Shown piece after piece: positions 47,799 through 58,019 of a stretch of 64,000 bases of DNA. Made by a program: the position numbers and the translations under genes. The notes beneath the pieces are model-generated. The model was not told where the DNA came from, did not search any database, and saw only the letters and a program-made list of their open reading frames with translations. Source of the stretch: Clostridiales bacterium (GTDB taxonomy: Bacteria > Bacillota > Clostridia > Christensenellales > Borkfalkiaceae); the NCBI GenBank assembly GCA_015069295.1, contig SVIW01000001.1, positions 62,001 to 126,000 on the forward strand, given 5' to 3'. The number at the start of each line of letters is the position of its first letter. The stretch's first letter is position 1.

Positions 47799-49403
47799 TT
47801 AATTTGCCTTTCTTCTATAATCGGGAAGAAGTTTGGGCGAGCAAACGTCCGAAGAAATACCCGCTTCCTCAAGTTCTTTCTCGAATTCGTCTACGTGCGA
47901 AAGGGTCAATTCTTTAAGTTCTACACTCTTCCACTTTTCGCCCGCTTGCTGCCCTGCGTTTCTGCCGAATACGATAATATCAAGCAAGGAGTTACCCATC
48001 AATCTGTTCGTACCGTGGATACCGCCGACCGCTTCGCCTGCTACGTACAAGTTTTCAATGCACGTCATACCGTTTGCCCCGATATCGATACCGCCGTTTT
48101 GATAGTGGAGCGTCGGATAGATAAGAATGGGTTCTTTACGGATATCGATACCGTATTTCCCGAACATACGAAGCATTGCGGGAATACGCTTTTCAATCGT
48201 GCCTTCGCCGTTTAAGATATCGATAAGCGGAGTATCCAGCCATACACCCTCGCCGTCCGTCGTCTTGATACCCTTGCCGCGTTCTTTACATTCGCGAATA
48301 ATCGAAGAAGCCGTAACGTCGCGGGTTTCCAACGAATACACGAACGCTTCGCCGTCTTTATTGACGAGCTGCGCGCCAAGCGAACGCACTTTCTCCGTAA
48401 CCAACGCGCCGTAAATCTGCGTAGGCTCTGCCGCGCCCGTGGGGTGATATTGCAAGGTTTCGGGGTACAAAAGCTTTGCGCCCGCTCTGTATGCAAGCAC
48501 CAAACCGTCCGCCGTCGCGCCGTAATGGTTGGACGTGGGGAAGCCTTGATAGTGCAATCTGCCTGCGCCGCCCGTTGCGATAACGACCGTTTTCGCTCTT
48601 GCAATCAAAATTTCCTTCGTTTCCATATTCAAAAGCACGGCGCCGGCAACTTTGCCGTCGGTGTCTTTGATAAGTTCGATTGCCGCCGTAAAGTCAACGA
48701 CCGTAATTCCGCGGTTAAATACTTCGTCGCGAAGAGTACGCATAATTTCCGAACCGGAATAGTCGCGGCAAGCGTGCATACGCTTTCTCGACGTACCGCC
48801 GCCGTGGGTGGTAACCATCGTGCCGTCTTCCTCTTTATCGAACATTACGCCGAGATTATTCAGCCACAAAATCGCTTCGGGAGCTTCGTTTACGAGCTTA
48901 TACAAAAGTTCGGGCTTATTCTTAAAGTGCCCGCCGCCGAGCGCGTCCAAATAATGGGTCGCCGGGCTGTCGTTGGGTTTGTCAGCCGCCTGAATACCGC
49001 CCTCTGCCATTGCCGTATTCGCGTCGCCGAGACGGAGTTTGGTGGCAATCATAACTTTTGCGCCGCGTTGGTGCGCTTCGATTGCCGCAGACGAACCTGC
49101 GCCACCGCCGCCGATGACCAAAACGTCTACGTCGTAGTCGATTTTGTTAAGGTCAATCTTCATATCCTTGATACGGGAATGACCCTGCAAAAGGTCTGCC
49201 AGCTCGTGTAAAACCTTACCGCCTTTATTTTTCCCGACTTTCAATTCTTCATACGCCGAAGTGATATAATCGGGGTGGAATTGCGCCAAAACCGCGTCTT
49301 TTTGTTCCGCGGTCATACGTTCGTGCAGCTTTTCGATACGGGAAGCACGGGTTGCTTCTACTTTTTTCATAGATTCTAATTGTTCTTCCGAATAATGATA
49401 CAT
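47799..49403 (-). CDS. frdA: Fumarate reductase flavoprotein subunit (soluble, FrdA/TfrA type)
   Basis: 534-residue FAD protein of the succinate dehydrogenase/fumarate reductase family. An extra N-terminal region of about 90 residues precedes the FAD site VLVIGGGGAGSSAAIEAHQRG; then AMAEGGIQAA, THGGGTSRKRMHACRD (active-site Arg/His region), VIATGGAGRL, LQYHPTG, the dicarboxylate-binding ALVTEKVRSLGAQL and GGIHGTNRLMGNSLLD. No membrane-anchor genes are nearby, and the adjacent subunits are soluble Fe-S proteins, as in thiol:fumarate reductase. Electrons probably arrive from the Hdr/Flx complex via FrdB. AAGGAGG before the ATG. Confidence 0.92.
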   Translation of the reverse strand: MYHYSEEQLESMKKVEATRASRIEKLHERMTAEQKDAVLAQFHPDYITSAYEELKVGKNKGGKVLHELADLLQGHSRIKDMKIDLNKIDYDVDVLVIGGGGAGSSAAIEAHQRGAKVMIATKLRLGDANTAMAEGGIQAADKPNDSPATHYLDALGGGHFKNKPELLYKLVNEAPEAILWLNNLGVMFDKEEDGTMVTTHGGGTSRKRMHACRDYSGSEIMRTLRDEVFNRGITVVDFTAAIELIKDTDGKVAGAVLLNMETKEILIARAKTVVIATGGAGRLHYQGFPTSNHYGATADGLVLAYRAGAKLLYPETLQYHPTGAAEPTQIYGALVTEKVRSLGAQLVNKDGEAFVYSLETRDVTASSIIRECKERGKGIKTTDGEGVWLDTPLIDILNGEGTIEKRIPAMLRMFGKYGIDIRKEPILIYPTLHYQNGGIDIGANGMTCIENLYVAGEAVGGIHGTNRLMGNSLLDIIVFGRNAGQQAGEKWKSVELKELTLSHVDEFEKELEEAGISSDVCSPKLLPDYRRKAN

Positions 49404-49414
49404 ACCCTACCTCC

Positions 49415-50089
49415 TTATTTCTCGATTTCTCTATGGTTATAGAGATTTTTCTGCTCTTCAAGCGGCGTGTTCATAATCGCTTCCAAAGCCGCCTTGCAAT
49501 CCCCTGCGTCGATTTCCGCAACGCGGTTGATAAGGTGTTCGGTCTTCGGCGCAATATATTTACCCGTAAGACGGCGAGCCAAAACCGCAACCTGTGGATG
49601 GGAAATTCCTGCAGGGCAACGGGAGGAACATACGCCGCACATTACGCAGTCAAAGCTTTCTTCTGCGCACTTTTCATATTCGCCGCGCTGCGCGTACGCT
49701 ATGTACTGCATAACGTTGAGTTCTTGCGTACAGCTCTTGGTACAAGCGTTGCAACCGATACACGAATAGATTTCGGGATAAAGCTGCATCATAATCTGCT
49801 GCGTAGGTTTGATTTCGTTGATGTCGTACACCTTCTTCACAAGCGGGAAGAAAGGCAACGTTGCGACGTACATACCCTCTTCCACCTGCTGTTGACAAGC
49901 AAGACAGCTTTTTAATTCTTGCTGACCGTGGATACGGTAAATGGTCGCGCAAGCGCCACAGAAACCGTTTCTGCAACCGCAACCGCGAACAAGTTGGTAT
50001 CCGGCATACTCCATCGCTTTCATAATCGTTAAGCTTTCCGGTACTTGATAGCGTTTCCCGAAAAGATATACGTTTACCATATTTTCCAT
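49415..50089 (-). CDS. frdB: Fumarate reductase iron-sulfur subunit
   Basis: 224 residues: N-terminal 2Fe-2S domain (GCGCRNGFCGACATIY ... SCLACQQ) and two C-terminal clusters (CIGCNACTKSC, CVMCGVCSSRCPAG). Unlike TfrB of methanogens it lacks the HdrB-like CCG domain, which is instead a separate gene (55819) in the operon. Lies between flxA and frdA with an AGGAG site; start at 50089 fits the FrdB N-terminus. Confidence 0.9.
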   Translation of the reverse strand: MENMVNVYLFGKRYQVPESLTIMKAMEYAGYQLVRGCGCRNGFCGACATIYRIHGQQELKSCLACQQQVEEGMYVATLPFFPLVKKVYDINEIKPTQQIMMQLYPEIYSCIGCNACTKSCTQELNVMQYIAYAQRGEYEKCAEESFDCVMCGVCSSRCPAGISHPQVAVLARRLTGKYIAPKTEHLINRVAEIDAGDCKAALEAIMNTPLEEQKNLYNHREIEK

Positions 50090-50102
50090 TTGTTTTTTCT
50101 CC

Positions 50103-50930
50103 TTAATACTCGTCAGGCAACTCGTCAAGTTCCGTCATACGGAATACGGGCCCGTCTTTGCACACGAATTTGTCGCCTACGTTACATCTGCCGCATTTCC
50201 CTACGCCGCATTTCATACGAAGCTCCAACGTGGTGTAAACGCGGGATTTATCAAAGCCAAGCTCCAAAAGTCCTGCAAGCGTAAATTTAATCATAATGGG
50301 AGGGCCGCAAAGCACCGCCGTCATATTAGGGTTAAGTCCCAATTCTTTTACGTACGCGGGCACGAAACCAACGTGCCCGTCCCAACCTTCCTGCGGACGG
50401 TCGATGGTAAGGTACACTTCCGTATTCGGTTCGTTTACCCATTCCGTTTGAATTTCTTCGATGTCTACGAGGTCGTCTTTACTTCTCGCGCCGTATACAA
50501 TAACGACTTTGCCGTAATTGTTACGGTAATGACGTACGTAGTTGATAACGCTGCGCAAAGGCGCAAGACCGATACCGCCTGCAATAAAGAGCAAATCCTT
50601 GCCCTTGAAATCTTCCTCTACGGGGAAGTTTTTACCGTAAGGGCCACGCACGGTAATCTGTTGACCTACTTCCATCGCGTGCAAAACTTCGGTTACACAA
50701 CCGCATTTTTTAATGGAGAATTCCATATAGTCTTGATTGGTAGGCGAAGAAGTGATGGAGAACATACATTCTCCCACGCCGGGTACGGAAACCATTGCGC
50801 ACTGCCCGGGCATATGCTGGAAAAGCTTCTTTCCGTCTGTTCCGACAACGCGGAAGGTCTTTACGTCGGGAGTATCTTTACGAATATCCGTAATTACACC
50901 GATTTTCGGGATGAGAGTTTCTTCAATCAT
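50103..50930 (-). CDS. flxA: FAD/NAD(P)-binding electron-transfer subunit (FlxA-like)
   Basis: 275 residues of the ferredoxin-NADP reductase superfamily: flavin-binding CMFSITSSPTNQDYMEFSI, pyridine-nucleotide loop LLFIAGGIGLAPLRSVINY, VIVYGARSKDDL, LCGPPIMIKFTLAGL and a C-terminal 2Fe-2S-type cysteine cluster MKCGVGKCGRCNVG. This matches the NADH-oxidising subunit of FlxABCD-HdrABC and of anaerobic sulfite reductase B. Its ATG overlaps the stop of flxB (ATGATTGA), with GGAGG upstream. Confidence 0.87.
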   Translation of the reverse strand: MIEETLIPKIGVITDIRKDTPDVKTFRVVGTDGKKLFQHMPGQCAMVSVPGVGECMFSITSSPTNQDYMEFSIKKCGCVTEVLHAMEVGQQITVRGPYGKNFPVEEDFKGKDLLFIAGGIGLAPLRSVINYVRHYRNNYGKVVIVYGARSKDDLVDIEEIQTEWVNEPNTEVYLTIDRPQEGWDGHVGFVPAYVKELGLNPNMTAVLCGPPIMIKFTLAGLLELGFDKSRVYTTLELRMKCGVGKCGRCNVGDKFVCKDGPVFRMTELDELPDEY

Positions 50931-51963
50931 TTGCTTTACCTCCCAAAGTTTTGATAACCTTGACAATGTTCAAATTCTGCGGGCATTTGTTTACGCATCT
51001 GCCGCAACCTACGCAGGAATACAAACCGTCGTTTTGCGAAGGATAGTACACAAGCTTGTGCATAAATCTCTGACGGAAACGCTGCATTTGGGTCGTACGG
51101 CTGTTGCCGTGCGCCATCAACGTGAAGTCGGAATACATACACGAATCCCAACAACGGAAACGGATTACGCCCTCGTTGGTCTTGAAATCGCGAATATCGA
51201 AACACTGACAGGTCGGGCACACGAAGGTACAAGTACCGCAGCCAAGGCAAGCTTCGCTCATACTTTCCCAAGCCGGATCGTTGAACAAATCGTTGAGATT
51301 TTCGGGCTTGAAACGGGAAAGATCAAGCGCTGCGAAAGGAAGTTTCGCCAAAATCGCTTTGGTTTTTTCCTGTTGCGCCGCTACCTCTGCTTCGCCGCCA
51401 TTTTCAAAGAGTGCCGACAAAGCCGCCGTCAACGCTTCGCCCTTTTCGGTGTTTGCCTGCCAATACAAATAGTTTTCGTCCAACCAAGTGGTTACGTCGC
51501 CGCAAGGCGCGGTCGCGTCAATCCCGAACGCGCCGCAAAAACAGCTTTCTTCGGGCTTGGAGCAAGCGAGGGTTACGATCGTAGCCGCCTCTCTTCTCGC
51601 CTTGTAATAAGTATCTACTGGCTCGGCAAGGAAAACCTTATCCAAAACCTCAATCGCTTTATAATCGCAAGCTTTTACCCCGAACAAGACGAAGGTCTTT
51701 CCTTCTTCCACGAAGTCTTTGCGAACGTCGATAACCTCGATATTCTTACCTTCCGTCTTGAACTTCATCATATTTTCGCTTTGCGGGAAAAATGCGTTCT
51801 TGGGGGATTTTACCGTTTTTAAGGTTTCCAAAGAAACTTCTTTGCCTTCTTCCCAAACCGCATAGTTTACTTCGCCCGCATTTTTAATCGGGAGCATCAA
51901 ACCTTGCGTTTTGGCAATTTCCGCATACAAATCGTTTAATTTACTTTTTGCAATCTTTAACAT
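50923..51963 (-). CDS. flxB: 4Fe-4S dicluster electron-transfer subunit (FlxB/AsrA-like)
   Basis: 346 residues. N-terminal domain with FVLFGVKACDYKAIEVLDKVF and a Cys-rich segment (LACSKPEESCFC), followed by two ferredoxin clusters CLGCGTCTFVCPTCQC and CVGCGRCVNKCPQN. Family seen as hydrogenase/sulfite-reductase beta-type subunits. Relays electrons between FlxA and the rest of the complex (inference from the Flx operon order). Start overlaps the flxC stop by one base (TAATG). Confidence 0.85.
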   Translation of the reverse strand: MLKIAKSKLNDLYAEIAKTQGLMLPIKNAGEVNYAVWEEGKEVSLETLKTVKSPKNAFFPQSENMMKFKTEGKNIEVIDVRKDFVEEGKTFVLFGVKACDYKAIEVLDKVFLAEPVDTYYKARREAATIVTLACSKPEESCFCGAFGIDATAPCGDVTTWLDENYLYWQANTEKGEALTAALSALFENGGEAEVAAQQEKTKAILAKLPFAALDLSRFKPENLNDLFNDPAWESMSEACLGCGTCTFVCPTCQCFDIRDFKTNEGVIRFRCWDSCMYSDFTLMAHGNSRTTQMQRFRQRFMHKLVYYPSQNDGLYSCVGCGRCVNKCPQNLNIVKVIKTLGGKAND

Positions 51964-52943
51964 TATTTCGCCTCCCCGCTAAAAACGTCTTTGGGTTCTG
52001 CGTCGCCCTCGGTATACGAGGTGAGCGGCGTTTTCCCTTCGGAGGTTTCCCCTGCCTGATATTCGCCGTAGAGCGAATCGATATCCTTGATAAACTTTCT
52101 GTTGAGAAGGTGCAGAGGAATGTTTTGAGGACAAACTCTCGAACATTCGCCACAATCAGTACATCTACCCGCTACGTGGAACGCGCGAATGATATGGAAG
52201 AGCTGTTCTTCAAACTCGTCGTCGTTTGCTTTTGCCGAAATCCCCGAAGCGGGGTTATCGAATACGCATTTCACGCACGAACAAGCGGGACATACGTTAC
52301 GGCAAGCGTTGCAACGGATACATTTGGAGAGCTGTTCGCGCCAGAACGCGAATCTTTCGTCCGCCGTCATCGCTTCCAATTTCGCTACTTCTGCAAAGCG
52401 GTCCACGTCGCGTACAGGTACTTCGTGAAGAATAATCTCCTCGTCCTTTACCTGATGCGTCTTGGTGCAGGTTGCACACTTAGTCAATACGACTTCGGGC
52501 TTGGAAAGGGTTTCCTTGCCGTAAGCGGTGGTAACGATAACGTCCTTTCCGTCCACTTCTACGCTTTCAATCATCGAAAGCCCTTTCGCCTTGATTCCTT
52601 CTATATTCAATTTTCCAAGACATTCTACGGCGATTACGTAAATATTCTCTCTCTTGATACGGTGTTCTTTTACGAGCTGGTTAAAGCTGTACGTATCGCA
52701 AGGTTTTAAAAATACCGCCGTTTTGCCCTCTTTCTTGCTAGCCGCAATCAAATACTTGGAAAGGTTTGCGCCGCAGAACCAGTTGTACACGAACCCGTTT
52801 TCAAGTTCTTCTACGCTTTCAAAGGTCGCGGGAGAAGGGTCGAAGAAAAATTCGCCTTTCTTCCAGCCGATTACACGCGCCACTTCGCCGTTTTCCAGCA
52901 AGGCTTTTGCGCGTTCAAGCATTTTCAATTCGACGTCTTTCAT
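51963..52943 (-). CDS. flxC: FrhB/FdhB-like iron-sulfur subunit (FlxC-like)
   Basis: 326 residues. Contains KPCDTYSFNQLVKEHRI and CATCTKTHQV, as in F420-hydrogenase beta-type proteins, then ferredoxin clusters CIRCNACRNVCPACSCVKC and CTDCGECSRVCPQN. One base pair separates its ATG from the preceding stop region, so it is tightly linked to flxD. Predicted soluble. Confidence 0.82.
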   Translation of the reverse strand: MKDVELKMLERAKALLENGEVARVIGWKKGEFFFDPSPATFESVEELENGFVYNWFCGANLSKYLIAASKKEGKTAVFLKPCDTYSFNQLVKEHRIKRENIYVIAVECLGKLNIEGIKAKGLSMIESVEVDGKDVIVTTAYGKETLSKPEVVLTKCATCTKTHQVKDEEIILHEVPVRDVDRFAEVAKLEAMTADERFAFWREQLSKCIRCNACRNVCPACSCVKCVFDNPASGISAKANDDEFEEQLFHIIRAFHVAGRCTDCGECSRVCPQNIPLHLLNRKFIKDIDSLYGEYQAGETSEGKTPLTSYTEGDAEPKDVFSGEAK

Positions 52944-52944
52944 C

Positions 52945-53400
52945 TTATTCGCCCTCCTTTACACGAAGGTCGGTAAGGCGTTTGTTTTCGCCAAGCGCCG
53001 CAACCGTTTTTACAAAATCGTTCATAACCGCGGAGAAACGCGCGCCTTCTGCAGCGGAAACCCATTCTACACGGGTACGTTCCTTTTCAATACCCATATA
53101 GTTGAGGAAGCTGTACAAAAGCGCCATTCTTCTTCTCGTATAATAGTTACCCGTTACGTAATGGCAATCGCCGGGGTGGCAACCGCAAAGGATTACGCCG
53201 TCCGCACCCTGTTGAAACGCTTTTAATACAAACGTAGGGTTTACGCGGCAGGAACAAGGTACACGGATAATTTTTACGTTTTCGGGATAGGTCAAACGGC
53301 TGGAACCTGCAAGGTCCGCGCCTGCATACGAACACCAGTTGCAGCAAAACGCCACGATGTTCGGTTTAAATTCTTTCTTTTCCGTACTTACTTCTTGCAT
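52945..53400 (-). CDS. flxD: MvhD/FlxD-type electron-transfer subunit
   Basis: 151 residues of the MvhD family, which carries electrons from a hydrogenase or NADH dehydrogenase to HdrA. Motifs IVAFCCNWCSYAGADLAG, VPCSCRVNP, GADGVILCGCHPGDCHY are characteristic. The ATG at 53400 (GGAGG upstream) lies within the 3' end of hdrA, overlapping by 13 bp. Confidence 0.92.
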   Translation of the reverse strand: MQEVSTEKKEFKPNIVAFCCNWCSYAGADLAGSSRLTYPENVKIIRVPCSCRVNPTFVLKAFQQGADGVILCGCHPGDCHYVTGNYYTRRRMALLYSFLNYMGIEKERTRVEWVSAAEGARFSAVMNDFVKTVAALGENKRLTDLRVKEGE

Positions 53401-55379
53401 ATTGCTTCTACCTCCGACATAATCTGCTTGGAGCTGAACCCCTTCAAATCCATTGCGCCCGAAGGACAGGTTACCGTACAAGCGCCGCAACCCTGACATA
53501 CCGCGGGGTTCACGGAAGCTACGCGACGGATTTCCGTCTTTCCGCCGCCGAGACGGAATTCTTTATCCACGTACGTGATCGCGCCGTATGCGCAAACGTT
53601 TGCACATTGACTGCAACCGTTACACATCATTTCATCGGGCGAAGCAACGCAAGGATTGGTCTTCAATTTGTCTTTTACGAGAAGCCCGATTACTTTTGCA
53701 GCACAAGCCGACGCCTGCGATACCGTTTCAGGAATATCCTTAGGGCCTTGGCATACCCCCGCAAGGTATACGCCCGCCGTAGGACTTTCTACCGGACGAA
53801 GCTTCGCGTGCGATTCGGTGAGGAAGTTGTTGGTATCGATACTCGTCGTAAGCAAGGTAGCGATTTTTCTAACCGAAGGTTCGGGTTCGATTGCCGCAGC
53901 CAAAACGACGAGGTCGGATTCGATGGTGATTTGTTCGTTATCGATAAGATTCGAGCCTTGTACCATCAGTTTGCCGTTTTCATTATATACTTTGCCAACC
54001 ATACCCTTGATATAGTCTACGCCGTACTGTTCTACCGCGCGACGGTAGAATTCGTCGTAGTTCTTACCGGGGGTACGAACGTCGATATAGAATACGTGTA
54101 CTTCGGTATCGGGATATTTTTCACGGATAAGCATTGCGTGTTTTGCCGTATACATACAGCAAATCTTCGAGCAATAGGGTTTTCCGCAACCGCTGGTATC
54201 ACGCGAGCCTACGCATTGGATAAAGGTAATAACCTTCGGATGCTCGCCGTCGGAAGGACGGAGCAACACGCCGTTCGTAGGACCAGCCGCGTTCATCAAT
54301 CTTTCCAATTCGAGCGAAGTAATAACGTCTTTATTATCGTTATAACCGTATTCGTTAAACGCGTCCAAATTGATGGGCTTAAACCCGGTTGCTACAACGA
54401 TTGCGCCGTATTGACGTTCGATAAAGCTGTCTTTCTGTTCGTAATCGATAGCACCGACGCCGCAGAATTTTTGACAGATACCGCATTTGCCCGTCTTCAT
54501 TTTGATACATTGCGAAGGGTCGATCACCGCTACGTTGGGAATCGCCTGCGCGAACGGAATATAGATTGCGGGACGGGTATTAAGTCCCATATTGAACTCG
54601 TTTAAGCCCTTCTTTGAGGGGCATTTTTCCATACAAATCTTACAGCCGGTACATTTCGTCTCGTCTACGTATCTTGCTTTTCTGCGGATTTTTACGCTAA
54701 AATTACCGACAAAGCCCTTTACCTCTTCGATTTCCGAATAGGAAAGAATGTCGATCTTTTCGTGCTGTGCACAATCTACCATCTTCGGAGTCAAAATACA
54801 AGCCGAACAGTCCAGCGTGGGGAACGTCTTATCAATCTGCGCCATTCTGCCGCCGATCGTTGCGTTCTTTTCGACGATATCAACTTCAAAACCCGCTTCC
54901 GCGATATCCAAAGCCGCTTGAATACCCGCAATACCGCCGCCGATAACCAGCGCGCGTTTTACAACGGGGCTTTCCCCTGCCGTCAAGGGCGCGTTCAATT
55001 TTACTTTTGCAATTGCCGTACGGACGAGCACAACCGCTTTTTCGGTTGCGTCTTCCATATCTTTATGTATCCACGAGCAATGTTCGCGAATATTGGCAAT
55101 TTCAACCATATAAGGGTTCAACCCTGCCTCTTCCGCAGCCTTGCGGAAAGTAGCTTCGTGCATTCTCGGTGAGCAAGCACCGACAACGACGCCCGTGAGG
55201 TTATGCTCTTTAATCGCCTGCTTGATAAGCTGCTGACCGTTTTCCGAGCACATATACTGATAGTTTGCGGAAAATACGACGCCGGGCTCGCTTTTGATTA
55301 CCTCGGCAACCTTTTCCACGTCTACCGTTGCCGCGATATTACTGCCGCACCAACAAATAAAAACACCTATTCTTTGCAT
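53388..55379 (-). CDS. hdrA: Heterodisulfide reductase subunit A-like bifurcating flavoprotein
   Basis: 663-residue HdrA: N-terminal CWCGSNIAATVD region, FAD-binding RALVIGGGIAGIQAALDIAEAG, TFPTLDCSACILTPKM, ferredoxin motifs CTGCKICMEKCPSK, CGICQKFCGVG, and near the C-terminus CNGCSQCANVCAYGAI and CQGCGACTVTCPSGAM. In HdrABC complexes the HdrA FAD performs flavin-based electron bifurcation, sending one electron to ferredoxin and one to HdrBC. Sits between hdrC and flxD. A 56-bp gap with a small CCGAA/TTCGG hairpin separates it from hdrC. Confidence 0.95.
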   Translation of the reverse strand: MQRIGVFICWCGSNIAATVDVEKVAEVIKSEPGVVFSANYQYMCSENGQQLIKQAIKEHNLTGVVVGACSPRMHEATFRKAAEEAGLNPYMVEIANIREHCSWIHKDMEDATEKAVVLVRTAIAKVKLNAPLTAGESPVVKRALVIGGGIAGIQAALDIAEAGFEVDIVEKNATIGGRMAQIDKTFPTLDCSACILTPKMVDCAQHEKIDILSYSEIEEVKGFVGNFSVKIRRKARYVDETKCTGCKICMEKCPSKKGLNEFNMGLNTRPAIYIPFAQAIPNVAVIDPSQCIKMKTGKCGICQKFCGVGAIDYEQKDSFIERQYGAIVVATGFKPINLDAFNEYGYNDNKDVITSLELERLMNAAGPTNGVLLRPSDGEHPKVITFIQCVGSRDTSGCGKPYCSKICCMYTAKHAMLIREKYPDTEVHVFYIDVRTPGKNYDEFYRRAVEQYGVDYIKGMVGKVYNENGKLMVQGSNLIDNEQITIESDLVVLAAAIEPEPSVRKIATLLTTSIDTNNFLTESHAKLRPVESPTAGVYLAGVCQGPKDIPETVSQASACAAKVIGLLVKDKLKTNPCVASPDEMMCNGCSQCANVCAYGAITYVDKEFRLGGGKTEIRRVASVNPAVCQGCGACTVTCPSGAMDLKGFSSKQIMSEVEAICKK

Positions 55380-55435
55380 AGTTTATACTCTCTTTTTTTA
55401 GATTTTCTTTTTTACCGAACGGATAATTCGGGGAG

Positions 55436-55822
55436 TTACTTGTTATACTTTCTGTACGCGCTGACGAGAAGCTGTTGAGGAATTAACTCGTCCACGATAG
55501 GAGGAATATCCTCCGCCTTGATTCCGTTTGCGCCTTGCATACGCACAACCGTTTCGCGGACCGCTTCCACCACCGCTGCGGGCGCAACGCCGCGAGGGCA
55601 GCGCTCTACGCAAGCCATACAGGAAAGACAGTTCCAAATTGCCTTACATTCCAACAATTCGTCGATTTTGCCCTTGCCGAGCATTGAAACGAACTGATGG
55701 GGTTTGATATCCATATCCTTAAACGCAGGACATCTCCCCGAACATTTGCCGCACTTCATACATTTCTTTACGTCCGTGCCGCTTAATCTATTGATATTTT
55801 CAATGCGTTCCTGTTTCGTCAT
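55436..55822 (-). CDS. hdrC: Heterodisulfide reductase subunit C-like
   Basis: 128 residues with two ferredoxin clusters, CMKCGKCSGRCPAF and CLSCMACVERCPRG, as in HdrC. ATG overlaps the hdrB stop by 4 bp. Connects HdrA to HdrB. Confidence 0.93.
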   Translation of the reverse strand: MTKQERIENINRLSGTDVKKCMKCGKCSGRCPAFKDMDIKPHQFVSMLGKGKIDELLECKAIWNCLSCMACVERCPRGVAPAAVVEAVRETVVRMQGANGIKAEDIPPIVDELIPQQLLVSAYRKYNK

Positions 55823-56598
55823 TCTTTCACCCCCAACGCCTCTGCGAGAAGTTCGGTGAAGTATTTCACGGGCAAAATTTCGCCGCCGTTGACCTGTAAA
55901 TTATAAAGGCAAAGCGGGCACGCGGTAATTACTTCTTCCGCCCCTTTTTCTTTCGCACTGGTAAGTACTTTACGGCTCTTTTCCTTGGGAAGTTCGCCGT
56001 TTTTCAAGGATACGTACGCCCCGCAACATTCGTTACGGAAAGGATATACGACGGGCGTCCCGCCAATGGCGCGAATGAAATCTTCAATAATCGTGGGATT
56101 TTCGGGATTATCGAACGCCATCGCCGCACTGGGACGGAGCAACAAGCATCCGTAATACGCGCCGATTTTGCGGTTTAAAGGTTTTACTACCGCTTTCTTG
56201 ATCGCGTCGAAGCCGACCACGTTTTTCAAAAGTTCAAGATAATGAAGAACTTCCGTTTCCCCTTTATAGGGCTCGTCTAATTTCAAATAATTGTTTGCCC
56301 GCATACAGATATCGCCGTCCGCCTTCATATCTGCGTTGGTACGCTTGATGACGTTGTGGCAAGCCGAGCAAAGAGTCAACAACTTTCCGCCGTGGTGCTT
56401 TGCATAGTCGAGCGCACGCACCGCTGAAAGCTTGGTTGCAATTTCGTCTGTAGCGGTTTTATATACGCCGCCGCAGCACTGCCAATTTTCAACCTCTTCC
56501 ATTTCTACGCCGAGAACCTTTGCGCAAAGACGGGCGGTATCGTCCAATTCCTTTGCTTTCGTTCTAAGCGTACAACCGGGATAATAACTGATTTTCAT
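55819..56598 (-). CDS. hdrB: Heterodisulfide reductase subunit B-like
   Basis: 259 residues with the two CCG-type cysteine motifs (ENWQCCGGVYK and NECCGAYVSLKNG, plus CSACHN and ACPLCLYNL) that bind the noncubane 4Fe-4S clusters of HdrB. In methanogens these reduce CoM-S-S-CoB; here, with fumarate reductase genes in the same operon and no methanogenesis genes, the acceptor is unknown and may be FrdAB or a thiol/disulfide. Confidence 0.93.
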   Translation of the reverse strand: MKISYYPGCTLRTKAKELDDTARLCAKVLGVEMEEVENWQCCGGVYKTATDEIATKLSAVRALDYAKHHGGKLLTLCSACHNVIKRTNADMKADGDICMRANNYLKLDEPYKGETEVLHYLELLKNVVGFDAIKKAVVKPLNRKIGAYYGCLLLRPSAAMAFDNPENPTIIEDFIRAIGGTPVVYPFRNECCGAYVSLKNGELPKEKSRKVLTSAKEKGAEEVITACPLCLYNLQVNGGEILPVKYFTELLAEALGVKE

Positions 56599-56625
56599 AA
56601 CCGTTCTGCTTCCTTCGTTATTGGA

Positions 56626-58002
56626 TTATTTCTGCGGGTACGCCATTTCTTCGGGACGGAATACTTCGTCGAATTTTTCCGCCGTCAAGAAACCGAGCGC
56701 AACACAAGCCTCTTTCAAGGAAATGTTTTCTTTATACGCTTTCTTTGCCGTTTTCGCCGCGTTTTCATACCCGATATAAGGATTGAGCGCCGTAACCAAC
56801 ATCAGCGAGTTATAAAGATTGTGGTGCATTTTTTCTTTGTTTGCTTTGATACCCGTTACGCAGTTTGCTTCAAACGAAGTAATGCCGTCTGCCAACAAGC
56901 GTACCGACTGCAAGAAATTGTAGATGATAACGGGCATAAATACGTTGAGTTCGAAATTCCCTTGCGAAGCGCCTACCCCTACTGCAACGTCGTTTGCCAT
57001 AACCTGTACGGCAACCATCGTCATCGATTCGCACTGCGTAGGATTTACTTTACCGGGCATAATCGAAGAACCGGGTTCGTTTTCAGGGATGAAGATTTCC
57101 CCAAGACCGTCGCGAGGCCCGCTTGCCAGCCAACGTACGTCGTTGGCAATCTTCATCAAATTGCAAGCCAACGCTTTCAGCGCGCCGTGCGCAAACACGA
57201 GCTCGTCTTTCGCCGTCAACGCGTGGTATTTGTTTTCCGCCGTAATAAAGGTCTTGCCCGTCAATGCGCTAACCTGCGCCGCAACTTCTTCCGCAAAGCC
57301 TTTGGGTGCGTTCAAGCCCGTACCGACTGCCGTACCGCCAAGCGCAAGCTCCTTCAAGCCTGGAAGCGCCAACGTCAGCTGCGCTTTCGCTTTTTCCACC
57401 ATATTCGTCCAGCCGCTAATTTCTTGCGAGAAGGCGATGGGAACTGCGTCCTGCAAATGCGTTCTGCCGCTTTTTACGATGCCTTCGTTTTCCGCTTCCA
57501 AACGCTTTAAGGTTGCAATCAATTTATCCATTGCGGGGAAGAGCTTGTCTTCAATCGCAACGACTGCCGCGATGTGCATCGCCGTAGGGAAGGTATCGTT
57601 AGAGCTTTGGCTCTTATTGATATCGTCGTTAGGGTGCAGCAATTTTTTACCCGCAATTTCATTACCGCGGTTTGCGATAACTTCGTTTGCGTTCATATTC
57701 GATTGCGTACCGCTGCCCGTCTGCCAAACGACAAGCGGGAAGTGTCCGTTCAATGCACCCGAAATCACTTCGTCGCAAGCCGCGCAAATCGCGTCTTTTT
57801 TCTCTTCGGGAAGTTTCCCAAGTTTACAGTTTGCAAGCGCCGCCGCTTTTTTCAAAATACCGAACGCGTGCGTAATTTCACGGGGCATAACCTCCGTACC
57901 GATGCGGAAGTTTTGATAGCTTCTCTGCGTTTGCGCCGCCCAATATCTGTCGGCGGGGACTTGCATTTCCCCCATAGTGTCTTTTTCAATACGATATTCC
58001 AT
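56626..58002 (-). CDS. fumC: Fumarate hydratase class II
   Basis: Interconverts malate and fumarate. 458 residues, no Fe-S cluster. Motifs: [43 protein letters not shown] segment (here [17 protein letters not shown]), and the signature [15 protein letters not shown]. Placed between malate dehydrogenase and the Hdr/Flx/Frd genes, it supplies fumarate to the reductase. Confidence 0.96.
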   Translation of the reverse strand: MEYRIEKDTMGEMQVPADRYWAAQTQRSYQNFRIGTEVMPREITHAFGILKKAAALANCKLGKLPEEKKDAICAACDEVISGALNGHFPLVVWQTGSGTQSNMNANEVIANRGNEIAGKKLLHPNDDINKSQSSNDTFPTAMHIAAVVAIEDKLFPAMDKLIATLKRLEAENEGIVKSGRTHLQDAVPIAFSQEISGWTNMVEKAKAQLTLALPGLKELALGGTAVGTGLNAPKGFAEEVAAQVSALTGKTFITAENKYHALTAKDELVFAHGALKALACNLMKIANDVRWLASGPRDGLGEIFIPENEPGSSIMPGKVNPTQCESMTMVAVQVMANDVAVGVGASQGNFELNVFMPVIIYNFLQSVRLLADGITSFEANCVTGIKANKEKMHHNLYNSLMLVTALNPYIGYENAAKTAKKAYKENISLKEACVALGFLTAEKFDEVFRPEEMAYPQK

Positions 58003-58019
58003 TTCTCTTTCTCCAACCG

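Noticed and set aside
55379..56598. Methanogen-type heterodisulfide reductase function
   Set aside because: No CoM/CoB or methanogenesis genes; bacterial codon use, promoters and neighbours indicate an Hdr-like complex with another acceptor.
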